From positions 620,001-684,000 of the forward strand of contig NZ_JAJEWM010000001.1 in the NCBI RefSeq assembly GCF_020687685.1: 64,000 bases of DNA, in the 5' to 3' direction. Under the pieces are notes generated by a model, which worked only from the letters and a program-made list of their open reading frames with translations, searched no databases and was not told where the DNA came from. This DNA comes from Tessaracoccus sp. OS52. Its GTDB lineage: Bacteria > Actinomycetota > Actinomycetes > Propionibacteriales > Propionibacteriaceae. The position numbers and the translations under genes are program-made. Shown here piece by piece: positions 17,582-27,062 of this stretch; within the stretch, counting starts at the first letter, position 1; each line of letters opens with the position of its first letter.

Positions 17582-18930
17582 ATGTTGGCGGGGTTGGGGG
17601 CAGCCTGGTACGGGTTGGTGGTCTGCTCCCCCTGGGCGTCGAGGATGATCGTCTCGATCGTGGGTTCCCCGCGACTGATCCGCAGTGCCGAGATCGGCAG
17701 TTCGGCCAGCGACTCGTTGTGACGGCGGCGGGCGTCCTCGAGGGTGGCGTGGTGAACCAGTTCTCCCCGTTTGAAGACGTCCACCAGAAGGTCGCGGTCG
17801 TCACCGTCGTTGAACGGTGCCGCGCCCAGTCCGATGATCTCGGCCTCGGCAACGCCGTCGGCGTCGCGCCGCCGCATCGCGAACTTCCGGCCGCCAAGGG
17901 TGTTCTTGCCCTTTGACTTCTTGCCCACCGGAGTCATTGGCGCGTCCGGGTCCGCCGACTCCGCACGGGCGACCAGCTTGTAGACGAAGCCGCAGGTGGG
18001 GTGACCGGAACCGGTGACGAGCGAGGTGCCCACGCCGAAGCCGTCGACGGGTGCGCCGCGCAGGGCGGCGATCTGCCACTCATCGAGGTCCGAGGTGACC
18101 GTGATCCGGGTGTCGTGGGCGCCCAGGTCGTCCAGTAGGTCCCGGGCGCGGCGGGCCATGATCGCGAGATCGCCCGAGTCCAGGCGGATTGCGCCGAGGC
18201 GGCCTCCGGTGAGTTCGACGCCGAGTCGGATGGCGGCCTCCTCGTCGTAGGTGTCCACCAACAGCGTGGTTCCTTCGCCGAGGCTGGCCAGCTGGGCCTT
18301 GAAGGCCTGCTCCTCCGAGTCGTGGAGCAGCGTGAACGAGTGCGCGGCGGTCCCCATGGTCGGGATGCCCCAGCGCCGTCCGGCCTCGAGGTTGGACGTC
18401 GATGCGAAGCCGGCCACGTAGGCGGCCCGGGCCGCGGCGACGGCGGACCACTCGTGCGTGCGCCGCGCGCCCATCTCGACGCAGGGCCGGCCGTCGGCCA
18501 TGGCAGTCATCCGGGAGGCGGCGGCCGCGATGGCCGAGTCGTGGTTGTAGATGGCGAGCAGCAGCGTCTCCAGGACACAGCACTCGGCGAAGGAGCCCTC
18601 CACGCTGAGCACGGGCGACCCGGGGAAATAGATCTCGCCCTCGGGGTAGCCCCAGATGTCGCCGGAGAAGTGGTAGTCGGCCAGCCACTCGGCCAGGTTG
18701 TCCTTGATGATGTGGTGCTCCAGCAGGTACTGGATCTCCGGCTCCCCGAACCGGAACTCGGCGATGGCGTCGATGGCGCGACCCAGCCCGGCGACCACAC
18801 CGTAGCGCCGGCCCTCCGGGAGCCGACGCGTGAACAGGTCGAACAGGCTGTGGCGGTCGGCCGTACCGGCGTCGAGGGCTGCCTGCACCATCGTGAGTTC
18901 GTAGTGGTCGGTCAAGAGGGCCGTTGTCAT
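17578..18930 (-). CDS. pncB: Nicotinate phosphoribosyltransferase
   Basis: First step of NAD salvage: nicotinate plus PRPP to nicotinate mononucleotide. The opening [31 protein letters not shown], the phosphorylated-histidine region [17 protein letters not shown], and IRLDSGDL and [11 protein letters not shown] phosphate-binding loops are clear. 450 residues is normal. ATG 18930 is six bases after TAGAGT (18937-18942 reversed), so the message should be leaderless. It is divergent from clpS, as in M. tuberculosis (pncB1-clpS). Its stop shares CTAG with malQ on the other strand. Confidence 0.95.
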   Translation of the reverse strand: MTTALLTDHYELTMVQAALDAGTADRHSLFDLFTRRLPEGRRYGVVAGLGRAIDAIAEFRFGEPEIQYLLEHHIIKDNLAEWLADYHFSGDIWGYPEGEIYFPGSPVLSVEGSFAECCVLETLLLAIYNHDSAIAAAASRMTAMADGRPCVEMGARRTHEWSAVAAARAAYVAGFASTSNLEAGRRWGIPTMGTAAHSFTLLHDSEEQAFKAQLASLGEGTTLLVDTYDEEAAIRLGVELTGGRLGAIRLDSGDLAIMARRARDLLDDLGAHDTRITVTSDLDEWQIAALRGAPVDGFGVGTSLVTGSGHPTCGFVYKLVARAESADPDAPMTPVGKKSKGKNTLGGRKFAMRRRDADGVAEAEIIGLGAAPFNDGDDRDLLVDVFKRGELVHHATLEDARRRHNESLAELPISALRISRGEPTIETIILDAQGEQTTNPYQAAPNPANI

Positions 18931-19020
18931 GGACAGACTCTAGCGGCGGGGTCCCGCCCGATGGGGGCTCGCGGGTCCGTCCGGGGCCGTCGGCTGGCGG
19001 AGGCTGGTAAAAATGGGGGC

Positions 19021-19326
19021 ATGACCGAGCAAGCCAAGCCGCGCAAGGGTGGGGGCGTCGATGTCCTGGACGCCCCGTCGGAGGCTGCGCTGACCTCCCA
19101 GCAGTGGGTCACGATCGTCTGGGATGACCCGGTGAACCTGATGAGCTACGTCACCTATGTCTTCCAGGAGTACTTCAAGTACCCGCGGGACAAGGCGGAG
19201 AAGCTGATGCTGCAGGTGCACAACGAGGGGAAGGCAGTGGTTTCCACCGGAAACCGGGAAGCGATGGAACGCGACGTCATGGCCATGCAGAACTACACCC
19301 TGTGGGCCACGATGGAACGCGCATGA
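19021..19326 (+). CDS. clpS: ClpS adaptor of the ClpAP/ClpCP protease
   Basis: Delivers N-end-rule substrates to the Clp protease. The core [19 protein letters not shown] (binding pocket), [20 protein letters not shown] and [11 protein letters not shown] match the family, and 101 residues is the usual actinobacterial length. The start ATG follows an AT-rich TAAAAAT (19008-19014) by six bases, a likely leaderless -10. The stop overlaps the DUF2017 start by ATGA. The block clpS-DUF2017-murI-rph-rdgB is conserved in actinobacteria. Confidence 0.95.
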   Translation: MTEQAKPRKGGGVDVLDAPSEAALTSQQWVTIVWDDPVNLMSYVTYVFQEYFKYPRDKAEKLMLQVHNEGKAVVSTGNREAMERDVMAMQNYTLWATMERA

Positions 19327-19880
19327 AGCCCCGCGACAACGAGGTGGTGTGGGAGTTCGACGGGTCCGACGGGCACGCCAACGTCATGGGTGCACTTGTG
19401 CTGCGCTACATCGAGGCGCTCGACGACCTGCTCCCTGAGGACTACGACGACCCGATGGACCAGTTGGCCGCCGAGTTCGCGGACCGGCCTGACGAGCTCG
19501 TCGACGCCGACCCCGGTCTGGCGAGGCTGTTCCCGCCCGCCCTCGACGATCCGGAGCAGGCCAGGCAGTTCCGCCGCGACGCCATCACGCAGCAGGCCCG
19601 GGAGCGGCTCGAGGCCGCCCGCATGGTGCTCGCCGACGTCTCGTTGGAGGACGATTCGGTGGTCTACGTCACCCTGGGCAGGATCGATGCCTGGGTGAAG
19701 ACGATGTCGGCGATGCGCGCGCAGTGGAACGTCGAACTGACCGGCAGCGCGGAAAGGCTCGCTGAGGCCACCAGGAAGGACATCGCCACCAACCCCACCG
19801 CCGTCGCGGTGTGTGACTGGCTCGGCTATCTCATCGAGGACGCGCTCGAGGCCCGGGCCATTGCTTTGGAGGACATGTGA
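19323..19880 (+). CDS. DUF2017 family protein
   Basis: A 185-residue helical protein that nearly always follows clpS in actinobacteria; its role is unknown, and a link to Clp proteolysis is only inferred from location. Sequence features: an acidic N-terminal half, [14 protein letters not shown], and a long helical C-terminus with [19 protein letters not shown] and [15 protein letters not shown]. It starts inside the clpS stop (ATGA) and ends inside the murI start (GTGA), so all three are translationally coupled. Confidence 0.85.
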   Translation: MKPRDNEVVWEFDGSDGHANVMGALVLRYIEALDDLLPEDYDDPMDQLAAEFADRPDELVDADPGLARLFPPALDDPEQARQFRRDAITQQARERLEAARMVLADVSLEDDSVVYVTLGRIDAWVKTMSAMRAQWNVELTGSAERLAEATRKDIATNPTAVAVCDWLGYLIEDALEARAIALEDM

Positions 19881-20680
19881 ACGACCTGAACCGGCCCATC
19901 GGAATCTTCGACTCGGGTTTTGGTGGCCTCACGGTCATGCGAGCGCTGGTTGACCAGTTGCCCAACGAGGACTTCATCTACCTCGGCGACACGGCCCGCG
20001 CACCCTACGGCCCCCGGCCCATCGCCCAGGTCCGGGAGTTCGCGCTCCAAGGGCTGGACTACCTGGCGGCCATGGACGTGAAGGCGCTGGTCATCGCCTG
20101 CAACTCGGCCTCCGCTGCGGTGCTGCGAGACGCCCGGGAGCGCTACTCGGTCCCCATCACCGAGGTGATCCTGCCTGCCGCACGACGGGCCGCCGCCGCC
20201 ACGCGCAGCGGGAAGGTCGGGGTGGTCTGCACCGAGTCGACGGCGCGCTCGCACTCCTACGAGGACGCCTTCGCCATCAACACCGAGATCGATCTCACCA
20301 CCAAGGCCTGCCCCAGGTTCGTGGAGTTCGTGGAGGCGGGCATCACCGGCGGGGAGGAACTGCTCGGCGTGGCGCGTGAGTACCTCGACCCACTCTCCGA
20401 GGCCGAGATCGACACCCTGGTCCTGGGGTGCACCCACTACCCGCTCCTCAGCGGCGTCATCAACTACGTGATGGGCCACGGCGTCACGCTGGTCTCCAGT
20501 GCCGACGCGGCCGCCCAGGCCGCGTTCTCCATGCTCACCCGCCGCGGGCTGGTCCACGAACAGCCCCGCGAGTCCACCCGCACCTTCCTCACCACCGGTG
20601 ACCCCACGGACTTCCAGGGGATCGGCGAGCGGCTGCTGGGGGGATTCGTGACCGATGTGACCAAAGTGAAGATCGACTGA
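19877..20680 (+). CDS. murI: Glutamate racemase
   Basis: Makes D-glutamate for peptidoglycan. The start PIGIFDSGFGGLTVMRAL, the first catalytic cysteine in ALVIACNSASAAV, and the second in LVLGCTHYPLL are all present, as are YLGDTARAPYGPR and the TVTS-like substrate loop. 267 residues is normal. GTG 19877 overlaps the DUF2017 stop, with GGAGG six bases upstream. Confidence 0.96.
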   Translation: MNDLNRPIGIFDSGFGGLTVMRALVDQLPNEDFIYLGDTARAPYGPRPIAQVREFALQGLDYLAAMDVKALVIACNSASAAVLRDARERYSVPITEVILPAARRAAAATRSGKVGVVCTESTARSHSYEDAFAINTEIDLTTKACPRFVEFVEAGITGGEELLGVAREYLDPLSEAEIDTLVLGCTHYPLLSGVINYVMGHGVTLVSSADAAAQAAFSMLTRRGLVHEQPRESTRTFLTTGDPTDFQGIGERLLGGFVTDVTKVKID

Positions 20681-20708
20681 CCAACCACAACCGGAGGTTC
20701 TGGAACAA

Positions 20709-20897
20709 ATGTGTACGAGAGTCACCTGCGCAAACTGCGGAAAGCCCTCCTGGGAGGGCTGCGGCGAACACATCGAGCAGGCGCTGGCGGGCGTCGCTCC
20801 GAGTGAGCGTTGCACCTGCCCCAGGAGCGAGTTCCGCCCCGCGACCGGCCATGCACATGGTGGCCCGCTGGGAGGGGGACGCCTCGGGTCCTGGTGA
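20709..20897 (+). CDS. Small cysteine-rich conserved protein
   Basis: A 62-residue protein of a family common in actinobacteria but without a known function. The pattern C-x3-TC-x2-CGK-x4-GCGEHIEQALAGV-x5-RC-x-C has six or seven cysteines and a histidine in 37 residues, so it probably binds zinc or another metal. The C-terminal 25 residues are glycine-rich and low in complexity. ATG 20709 follows GGAGG (20692-20696) by 12 bases, a rather long spacing. It sits in the murI-rph gap on the same strand. Confidence 0.7.
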   Translation: MCTRVTCANCGKPSWEGCGEHIEQALAGVAPSERCTCPRSEFRPATGHAHGGPLGGGRLGSW

Positions 20898-20912
20898 CGC
20901 TAGGTTTGGGCC

Positions 20913-21641
20913 ATGACTGAATCACCCCGTCTGGACGGCCGCGCCCCCGAAGACCTCCGTGAAGTGCGCATCACGCGCAACTGGCTCGACCACGCGGAGG
21001 GTTCCGTGCTCGTCGAGTTCGGGCGCACCCGGGTGCTGGTGGCCGCCAGCGTCACCGTCGGCGTGCCCCGGTGGCGCAAGGACTCGGGACTCGGCTGGGT
21101 TACTGCGGAGTACGCGATGCTGCCGCGGGCGACGCACACCCGCAGCGACCGTGAGTCCGTCCGCGGGAAGATCGGCGGCCGCACCCACGAGATCTCGCGC
21201 CTCGTGGGCCGTTCCCTGCGTGCAGTCATCGACTACAAGGCCCTGGGGGAGAACACCATCGTGCTGGACTGCGACGTGCTGCAGGCCGACGGTGGCACCA
21301 GGACAGCCGCCATCACGGGCGCCTACGTGGCGCTGGCTGACGCCGTCGAACACCTCCGCGGACTCAAGGCCCTCAAGGGCGAACCGCTCAAGGACTCCGT
21401 CGCCGCCATCTCCGCCGGCTTCGTCGACGGCGTCGCCATGCTGGACCTGGCCTACGAGGAGGACTCCAGCGCCGGGACGGACATGAACATCGTGATGACC
21501 GGGTCGGGCAAGCTCATCGAGGTCCAGGGCACCGCGGAGGGGGAGCCGTTCACGCGTGCGGAGTTGGACCAGTTGCTGGACCTGGGGGCTGCCGGTTGCG
21601 CCGAGCTGACCCGCATCCAGAAGGAGGCCCTCGCCCGGTGA
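20913..21641 (+). CDS. rph: Ribonuclease PH
   Basis: Phosphorolytic 3'-5' exoribonuclease that trims tRNA 3' ends; hexameric. Signatures seen: [32 protein letters not shown], the phosphate-binding [37 protein letters not shown] and [21 protein letters not shown]. 242 residues is normal. ATG 20913 is six bases after TAGGTT (20901-20906): leaderless. The 3' end overlaps rdgB by GTGA. Confidence 0.96.
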   Translation: MTESPRLDGRAPEDLREVRITRNWLDHAEGSVLVEFGRTRVLVAASVTVGVPRWRKDSGLGWVTAEYAMLPRATHTRSDRESVRGKIGGRTHEISRLVGRSLRAVIDYKALGENTIVLDCDVLQADGGTRTAAITGAYVALADAVEHLRGLKALKGEPLKDSVAAISAGFVDGVAMLDLAYEEDSSAGTDMNIVMTGSGKLIEVQGTAEGEPFTRAELDQLLDLGAAGCAELTRIQKEALAR

Positions 21642-22243
21642 CTCGCCCCGAAAAGGTGGTGCTGGCCACCAACAACGCCAAGAAGCTGGCCGAGCTCCGC
21701 CGCGTGGTCGAGGCGGCGGGGGTCGACGTCGAGGTGCTGGGACTGGCCGACTTCGAGCCCTACCCGGACCCCGCGGAGACGGAGCGCTCCTTCGAGGGCA
21801 ACGCGTTCCTGAAGGCCGAAGCTGCCGTGGCGGCCACGGGCATCGCCGCCGTCGCCGACGACTCGGGCATCGAGGTGGCCGAGCTGAACGACATGCCCGG
21901 TGTGCGATCAGCGCGCTGGGCGGGGCCGGAGTGCGACGACGATGCCAACCTCAGGCTGCTGCTGCGCCAGCTCGACGGCGTACCCGCGGCCCGGCGCGGT
22001 GCCAGGTTCGTCTGCGCGCTGGCCCTGGTGACCCCCGAGGGGCAGCGGCGGCTGTGGCGGGGCGAGATGCCCGGCCGGGTGGCGGAGTTGCCCGCCGGTG
22101 AGCACGGCTTCGGGTACGACCCGATCTTCGTCGCCGACGGTTTCGACGTGACCACGGCGGAGCTGGACCCCGCAGAGAAGGACGCCATCAGCCACCGCGG
22201 GCAAGCGGTGCGCGCATTCGTCGAATGGCTCAAGGAGGCCTGA
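21638..22243 (+). CDS. rdgB: XTP/dITP pyrophosphatase (RdgB/HAM1)
   Basis: Removes non-canonical purine triphosphates (ITP, XTP) from the nucleotide pool. Signatures: [15 protein letters not shown] at the start, [36 protein letters not shown], and the C-terminal GFGYDPIFV and [11 protein letters not shown]. 201 residues is normal. GTG 21638 lies in the rph stop codon. The thyA start follows after a single base. Confidence 0.95.
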   Translation: MTRPEKVVLATNNAKKLAELRRVVEAAGVDVEVLGLADFEPYPDPAETERSFEGNAFLKAEAAVAATGIAAVADDSGIEVAELNDMPGVRSARWAGPECDDDANLRLLLRQLDGVPAARRGARFVCALALVTPEGQRRLWRGEMPGRVAELPAGEHGFGYDPIFVADGFDVTTAELDPAEKDAISHRGQAVRAFVEWLKEA

Positions 22244-22244
22244 A

Positions 22245-23060
22245 GTGCAGCAATACCTGGATCTGCTCCGTCACGTGATGGACAACGGCGTCGACAAGTC
22301 CGACCGCACCGGCACGGGCACCCGCAGCATCTTCGGTCACCAGCTCAGGTTCGACCTGCGCGAGGGCTTCCCGCTGCTGACCACCAAGAAGGTCCACACC
22401 CGCAGCGTCTTCGGCGAACTGCTGTGGTTCCTGCGTGGTGACACCAACATCGCCTGGTTGCACGAGAACCGGATCCGCATCTGGGACGAGTGGGCCGACG
22501 AGTTCGGTGACCTCGGTCCCGTCTACGGCTACCAGTGGCGCTCCTGGCCGACTCCGGACGGTCAGCACGTCGACCAGATCGCGAAGGTCATCGAGTCGCT
22601 CCGGACCAAGCCGGACTCCCGGCGGCACATCGTCAGCGCGTGGAACGTGGCCGACGTCGATGACATGGCCCTGCCGCCGTGCCACACGCTGTTCCAGTTC
22701 TATGTCGCGCCAGCAGCCGAGGAGGGAGGCCGGGGCGTGCTCAGCTGCCAGCTGTACCAGCGCTCCGCGGACCTGTTCCTCGGTGTCCCGTTCAACATCG
22801 CCAGCTACGCGCTGCTGACCCACCTCGTGGCACAGGTGTCTGACCTCGAGGTGGGCGACTTCGTGCACACCTTCGGCGACGCCCACATCTACTCCAACCA
22901 CTTCGACCAGGTGGCCGAACAGCTGGGCCGGACCCCTGGCCCGCTGCCGAAGCTCCGCCTGAACCCGGAAGTCCGTGCCATCGACGAGTTCGAACTCTCC
23001 GACATCGAGGTGCTCGACTACAACCCAGCCCCGGCCATCAAGGCCCCCATCGCCGTCTAG
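22245..23060 (+). CDS. thyA: Thymidylate synthase
   Basis: Methylates dUMP to dTMP with methylenetetrahydrofolate; the product dihydrofolate is recycled by the folA gene 13 bases downstream. The enzyme shows [19 protein letters not shown], the nucleophile in [36 protein letters not shown] and [10 protein letters not shown]. 271 residues is slightly longer than E. coli (264), with a short glutamate/glycine-rich insertion (AAEEGGRG) after the active-site loop. GTG start at 22245. Together with folA it forms the classic dTMP synthesis pair. Confidence 0.96.
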   Translation: MQQYLDLLRHVMDNGVDKSDRTGTGTRSIFGHQLRFDLREGFPLLTTKKVHTRSVFGELLWFLRGDTNIAWLHENRIRIWDEWADEFGDLGPVYGYQWRSWPTPDGQHVDQIAKVIESLRTKPDSRRHIVSAWNVADVDDMALPPCHTLFQFYVAPAAEEGGRGVLSCQLYQRSADLFLGVPFNIASYALLTHLVAQVSDLEVGDFVHTFGDAHIYSNHFDQVAEQLGRTPGPLPKLRLNPEVRAIDEFELSDIEVLDYNPAPAIKAPIAV

Positions 23061-23073
23061 GAGCACCTTCGTC

Positions 23074-23553
23074 ATGCGCATCGTGGCCATCGCAGCAGTC
23101 GCGGACAACGGGGTCATCGGCTCCGGGGACGACATGCTGTGGCACCTGCCCCTGGACTTCAAGCGGTTCAAGGAGGTGACCAGCGGGAACACCCTCATCT
23201 TCGGCCGACGCACGCACGAGCAGATCGGCAGGCAGTTGCCCAACCGCCGCCTGATCGTCGTGACCCGGAACCGGGACTGGTCCGAGGACGGCGTCGAGGT
23301 GGCCCACTCCATCGAGGAGGCTCTCGAACTGGCCGCCAGGACCCCGGACAGGGTCTGCTACGTCGGCGGCGGCGCGGAGATCTACGCGGCGGCCTGGCCG
23401 TACCTGACCGAACTGGACATCACCCACGTCCACCAGTCCCCGGAAGGGGAGGCGAAGTTCCCCGTGATCAGCCAGCGCGAATGGACCGAGATCTCCCGGG
23501 AGCCGCAGCCGGGATTCGACTTCGTGCAGTTCCGGCCCACCCCCAAGCCCTGA
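23074..23553 (+). CDS. folA: Dihydrofolate reductase
   Basis: Reduces dihydrofolate to tetrahydrofolate with NADPH. Seen: IAAVADNGVIGSGDDMLWHLP, with the active-site acid in the WHLPLDFKRFKEVT region, TLIFGRRTHEQIG, and YVGGGAEIYAAAWP. 159 residues is normal. ATG 23074 is ten bases after GGAG, next to the thyA stop. The stop overlaps the following DUF2332 start (TGATG). Confidence 0.95.
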   Translation: MRIVAIAAVADNGVIGSGDDMLWHLPLDFKRFKEVTSGNTLIFGRRTHEQIGRQLPNRRLIVVTRNRDWSEDGVEVAHSIEEALELAARTPDRVCYVGGGAEIYAAAWPYLTELDITHVHQSPEGEAKFPVISQREWTEISREPQPGFDFVQFRPTPKP

Positions 23554-24542
23554 TGCAGGACTCCCACGCCTTCGCCACGAAGTCCATCGCGGAGCTGTAC
23601 CGCTGGATGGCGGAGGAGACCGCGCCGACGTCGAAGACCTGGGAGGCCGTCTGCCTTTGGGTCGCGGAGTCGCGGGAGCTGACTGGGATCCTGGACCGGC
23701 TCCCCGGCACCAAGCGCCAGCCGAACCTCTTCCTAGGGGCACTGAAGTACCTCGACGCCCCGCTGGAGCCTGGTCCGGGGTTGACCGAATGGGTGATGGA
23801 TCGCTGGGCCGAGGTCGAGGCCGTGGTCCTCTCCCATGCCACCCAGACCAACGAGCCTGGCCGGTGCGCCGTACTGGCGCCGGTGCTGGCGTGGCTGCCG
23901 CAGCCCATCACGCTGCTGGAGGTGGGCGCGTCAGCCGGACTCCTGCTGGTGCCCGACCGCTACCGCTACCGCTACGACGACGACCCCGCGGTCACCGGTT
24001 CGCATGCGAGGCCCGGGTCGCTCGAGTTGGAGTGCAGGGTCACCGGCGTCGCACCAGGTGATGTGACCGGGTTGCGGATCAGCGACCGGGCAGGACTGGA
24101 CCGCAACCCGCTCCGCGCCGACGATCCCGACGTGGTCCGCTGGTTGCGCGCACTGGTTTGGCCCGGTGAGGCGGACAGGGAGGAACGCTTGGCCCGCGCG
24201 CTGTCGGCAGTGGCCGAGGACGTGCCCAGAGTCATCGCCGGCGACGCGCTGGCGGATCTGGACCGGCTGCTCGCGCACGCGCCGTCGCAGGGCACCGTGG
24301 TGGTGCAGCACTCCGCGACGCTCGCCTACCTGCGGGAGGAAGAGCGCAACGAATTCGTCGGGCGGGTCCGGGAAGCCGGTGCACACTGGCTGTCCTTTGA
24401 GGGAGTCGGCGTGCTGGCCTCCATCAGGGAGCGGATCCCCGACCTGGAACGGCACCGCGGGACGCCAAACTTCGTCGTCGCTCTCGACGGCGAACCGCTG
24501 GGTTTCGCCAGCCCTCACGGCCGCTGGGTCAGCTGGTACTGA
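23553..24542 (+). CDS. DUF2332 family protein
   Basis: A 329-residue protein of the DUF2332 family, unknown function. The central motif LLEVGASAGLLLVPDRYRYRY resembles a nucleotide-binding glycine loop, and the family has a Rossmann-like, methyltransferase-style look; no activity is established. Other conserved parts are GLDRNPL, WLRALVWPGEADREERLARA and VVVQHSATLAYL. It starts in the folA stop (TGATG), so it is the last gene of the rph-rdgB-thyA-folA string. Confidence 0.85.
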   Translation: MQDSHAFATKSIAELYRWMAEETAPTSKTWEAVCLWVAESRELTGILDRLPGTKRQPNLFLGALKYLDAPLEPGPGLTEWVMDRWAEVEAVVLSHATQTNEPGRCAVLAPVLAWLPQPITLLEVGASAGLLLVPDRYRYRYDDDPAVTGSHARPGSLELECRVTGVAPGDVTGLRISDRAGLDRNPLRADDPDVVRWLRALVWPGEADREERLARALSAVAEDVPRVIAGDALADLDRLLAHAPSQGTVVVQHSATLAYLREEERNEFVGRVREAGAHWLSFEGVGVLASIRERIPDLERHRGTPNFVVALDGEPLGFASPHGRWVSWY

Positions 24543-24579
24543 GCACCCGGGACACCGCCTCTCGCCTAAGCTCATCAGC

Positions 24580-25686
24580 ATGCGCACCGAGGTCGACACC
24601 CTTGCACAGTTGGACGATGCGGTGGCGGCGGGCGGTGACCTCTCCCGAGCGGTGATCCAGTCCCTGGACCTCCGGGGCCGGGAGACGGTTCTGGCCGATT
24701 GTCGCGTTGATGGCGCCCTGCTCCTCGGTTGCACCCTCACCGACGAGGGGGTGGCGTCACTGCGCTCCAGAGGTGCGTTGATCTTCCCCCGATTGCCCGA
24801 GGCTCCACTGGACACCTACCGCGCCACGTTGTACTCGCCGATCGACCTGTACGACAACCTTCCCGAGCGCAAGTACGAGGAGAGTCTGGACGCCCGCGGC
24901 TATGCCTGGATCCGGGGCGCGGCGGGTCAGCCGTCGCTGGACCAGACGCTCGCGGAGGCGCTCCACGACCACGCGATCTCGGATGCGCTGGACGACTACC
25001 TCTCCACCATCGACCCTGGTCGCGTCGTGGGGATCATGGGCGGCCACGCGATGGAGCGCGGCAGCGAGGGCTACTCGTCGACGGCGCAACTTGGCATGCA
25101 CCTCTCCCTGGCGGGCATGCTGGTGGTCTCGGGAGGTGGCCCGGGCGCCATGGAAGCGGCAAACCTCGGGGCGCGTCTGGCCCCTCACGGTGGTGACGCG
25201 CTCGAAGAGGCCCTCACCGTGCTCGCGACGGTGCCGAGCTTCAAGCCGTCGGTGGACGAGTGGGCGCGGGCGGCCTTCGAGGTGCGCGCGCTGTTCTCGG
25301 GCGGGTCTGACACCCTTGGGATCCCGACGTGGTTCTACGGTCATGAGCCGCCCAACGTCTTCGCCAACCGGATCGCAAAGTTCTGCTCCAACGCCCTCAG
25401 AGAAGACGTGTTGCTCCACCGCTGCCGGGGCGGGTTGGTCTACCTTCCCGGCGCGGCCGGCACCGTGCAGGAGCTGTTCCAGGCCGTCACCGGCAACTAC
25501 TACGCCGCCGACCCGTCGTCTATCACGCCGTTGGTTCTGGTTGGTGTGGAGCAGTGGACCAGGAAGTTGCCTGCCTGGCCGTTGCTGCAGTCGTTGGCTG
25601 CCGGGAAGCCGATGGCCGCGCGGATCGCGCTGGTCGACACCGTCGAGGAAGCTGGTGCATATCTGGCCGAGGCCGCCGCTGCCTAG
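24580..25686 (+). CDS. LOG-like Rossmann nucleotide-binding protein
   Basis: Resembles the LOG/lysine decarboxylase-like family (cytokinin-riboside phosphoribohydrolases and relatives). The nucleotide loop VVSGGGPGAMEAANLGARLA (near residues 183-202) is well kept. The second family motif PGGxGTxxE reads PGAAGTVQE, one glycine changed to alanine, near residues 297-305. The N-terminal 130 residues carry a short pentapeptide-like segment (DLRGRETVLADCRVDGALLLGC). At 368 residues it is longer than classical LOGs (about 190). The leaderless start is supported by TAAGCT seven bases before ATG. Substrate unknown. Confidence 0.8.
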   Translation: MRTEVDTLAQLDDAVAAGGDLSRAVIQSLDLRGRETVLADCRVDGALLLGCTLTDEGVASLRSRGALIFPRLPEAPLDTYRATLYSPIDLYDNLPERKYEESLDARGYAWIRGAAGQPSLDQTLAEALHDHAISDALDDYLSTIDPGRVVGIMGGHAMERGSEGYSSTAQLGMHLSLAGMLVVSGGGPGAMEAANLGARLAPHGGDALEEALTVLATVPSFKPSVDEWARAAFEVRALFSGGSDTLGIPTWFYGHEPPNVFANRIAKFCSNALREDVLLHRCRGGLVYLPGAAGTVQELFQAVTGNYYAADPSSITPLVLVGVEQWTRKLPAWPLLQSLAAGKPMAARIALVDTVEEAGAYLAEAAAA

Positions 25687-25780
25687 GGACGCTCAGTCGT
25701 CCATGGCTTCGATGCCGAGTGCCTGCCGCCAACGCGGCGTGGCGGAGCCTGGAGTCCTTGGTGGTGCCCCACACACCCCT

Positions 25781-25809
25781 TGACGCCCTGTCCCGTCTCG
25801 GGTTCACTT
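25781..25809 (+). promoter_or_regulatory. Likely promoter of the terC riboswitch transcript
   Basis: TTGACG (25781-25786) is followed after 16-17 bases by TTCACT/TCACTT (25803-25809). The predicted start of transcription is just before the riboswitch P1 stem (25818), which suits a riboswitch leader. Confidence 0.4.
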
Positions 25810-25814
25810 GTGGG

Positions 25815-25924
25815 ACACGGAGGGGAGTATCCCCCAAGCGCTTCGTCGTCACTACGGTCCGCCATCGGATCCGGCGAGCCGGCTCTCAGAGCCGGGAGAG
25901 ACCTCCGATCGGAGTATCGATCGG
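25815..25924 (+). promoter_or_regulatory. yybP-ykoY type (manganese) riboswitch upstream of terC
   Basis: The leader of terC shows the conserved elements of this class: P1 formed by CGGAGG (25818-25823) and CCTCCG (25902-25907), the GGGGAGTA segment (25822-25829), a CGTCGTCACTACG stretch (25844-25856) and GAGACC (25898-25903). A long hairpin, CCGGCTC/GAGCCGG, lies at 25878-25894. Downstream, CCGATC (25905-25910) can pair with GATCGG (25919-25924); this overlaps the 3' strand of P1 and the beginning of the GGAAGGAA binding site, so the two folds exclude each other. In known members Mn2+ binding turns the gene on, and MntP/TerC-family genes are usual targets. Confidence 0.78.
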
Positions 25925-25936
25925 AAGGAATCCGTC

Positions 25937-26932
25937 ATGAACGTCCCGTTGTGGTTGTGGGGTGCCGTCATCGGCGCCATTCTTCTAATGCTGGTCATCG
26001 ACCTCGTGGCCCACCGCGACGCCCACGTCATCAAGGTCCGTGAGGCAGCGGCGTGGAGCGCTGCATGGGTGGCACTGGGTGTCGGCTTCGGTGCGTGGTT
26101 GTGGTGGTGGCAGGGCGCGGAGGTGGGTCAGCAGTACTTCGCCGGTTACCTCATCGAGAAGTCACTGGCCGTCGACAACGTCTTCGTGTGGGCGGTCATC
26201 TTCAGCTACTTCGCCGTCCCGGCTCGCTTCCAGCACCGCGTGCTCTTCCTGGGTGTGCTCGGCGCTCTGGTGCTGCGCGGCGCGTTCATCGCCGTCGGGG
26301 CGGTCCTCATCGAGAACTTCTCCTGGGTCCTGTACGTGTTCGCGGCCTTCCTGCTCTACACGGGCTGGCGGATGATCAAGCAGCGCAACGAGCACCTGGA
26401 CCCGGAGCAATCGGTGGTGCTGCGGCTGTTCCGTCGGTTCGTTCCCATGACGGACGCCTACTACGGGCAGCGCTTCCTGGTCCGCCGTAGCGGGGTTCTG
26501 CTGGCTACGCCGCTGCTGGCGGTGCTGGTTCTCATCGAGGCCACCGACGTCGTGTTCGCCGTCGACTCGATCCCCGCGATCTTCGCGGTCACCGACGAGC
26601 CGTTCCTGGTCTTCACGGCCAACGCGTTCGCCCTGCTAGGCCTGCGTGCGATGTACTTCCTGCTCGCCGACCTCATGCACCGCTTCGTGCACCTGAAGAT
26701 CGGCCTGGCCCTGGTGCTGGTGTGGGTGGGCATCAAGATGGCGCTGAAGATCGACGTCTACTACATCCCGACGCCAGTCTCGCTGGCGGTGATCGCGACC
26801 ATCCTGACCGTCTCCGTCATCACCAGTCTCCGAGCCACCCGAGGCGTCACAGTCACGCCCGCCGAGCCGTCAGGGCCCTTCCGCCAGGCCACGGAAGAGG
26901 AGATGGCCGAGCTGGATGCCACAAACCGCTGA
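25937..26932 (+). CDS. terC: TerC family membrane protein, likely Mn2+ exporter or loader
   Basis: Integral membrane protein of the TerC/Alx family, some members of which export manganese or load it onto exported enzymes. About nine membrane segments; the metal-site acidic residues are in AGYLIEKSLAVDNVFV and LVLIEATDVVFAVDSIPA. 331 residues is normal. The ATG at 25937 is six bases after GGAAGGAA; the in-frame upstream codons belong to the riboswitch. A short polar tail ends the protein. Control by the upstream yybP-ykoY element supports a manganese role. Confidence 0.92.
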   Translation: MNVPLWLWGAVIGAILLMLVIDLVAHRDAHVIKVREAAAWSAAWVALGVGFGAWLWWWQGAEVGQQYFAGYLIEKSLAVDNVFVWAVIFSYFAVPARFQHRVLFLGVLGALVLRGAFIAVGAVLIENFSWVLYVFAAFLLYTGWRMIKQRNEHLDPEQSVVLRLFRRFVPMTDAYYGQRFLVRRSGVLLATPLLAVLVLIEATDVVFAVDSIPAIFAVTDEPFLVFTANAFALLGLRAMYFLLADLMHRFVHLKIGLALVLVWVGIKMALKIDVYYIPTPVSLAVIATILTVSVITSLRATRGVTVTPAEPSGPFRQATEEEMAELDATNR

Positions 26933-27062
26933 GGGTGGCGCTGAACGGGGAAGTGGAGGGGACGCTTCATTCCTGCAGCATGGACCATCCCCAGGTCGCT
27001 GTCTCCGCGTTTCGACCCGTCAGGGAACGGCCCGGAAGCGGAACGTTTGCATTCTTGTCGCC

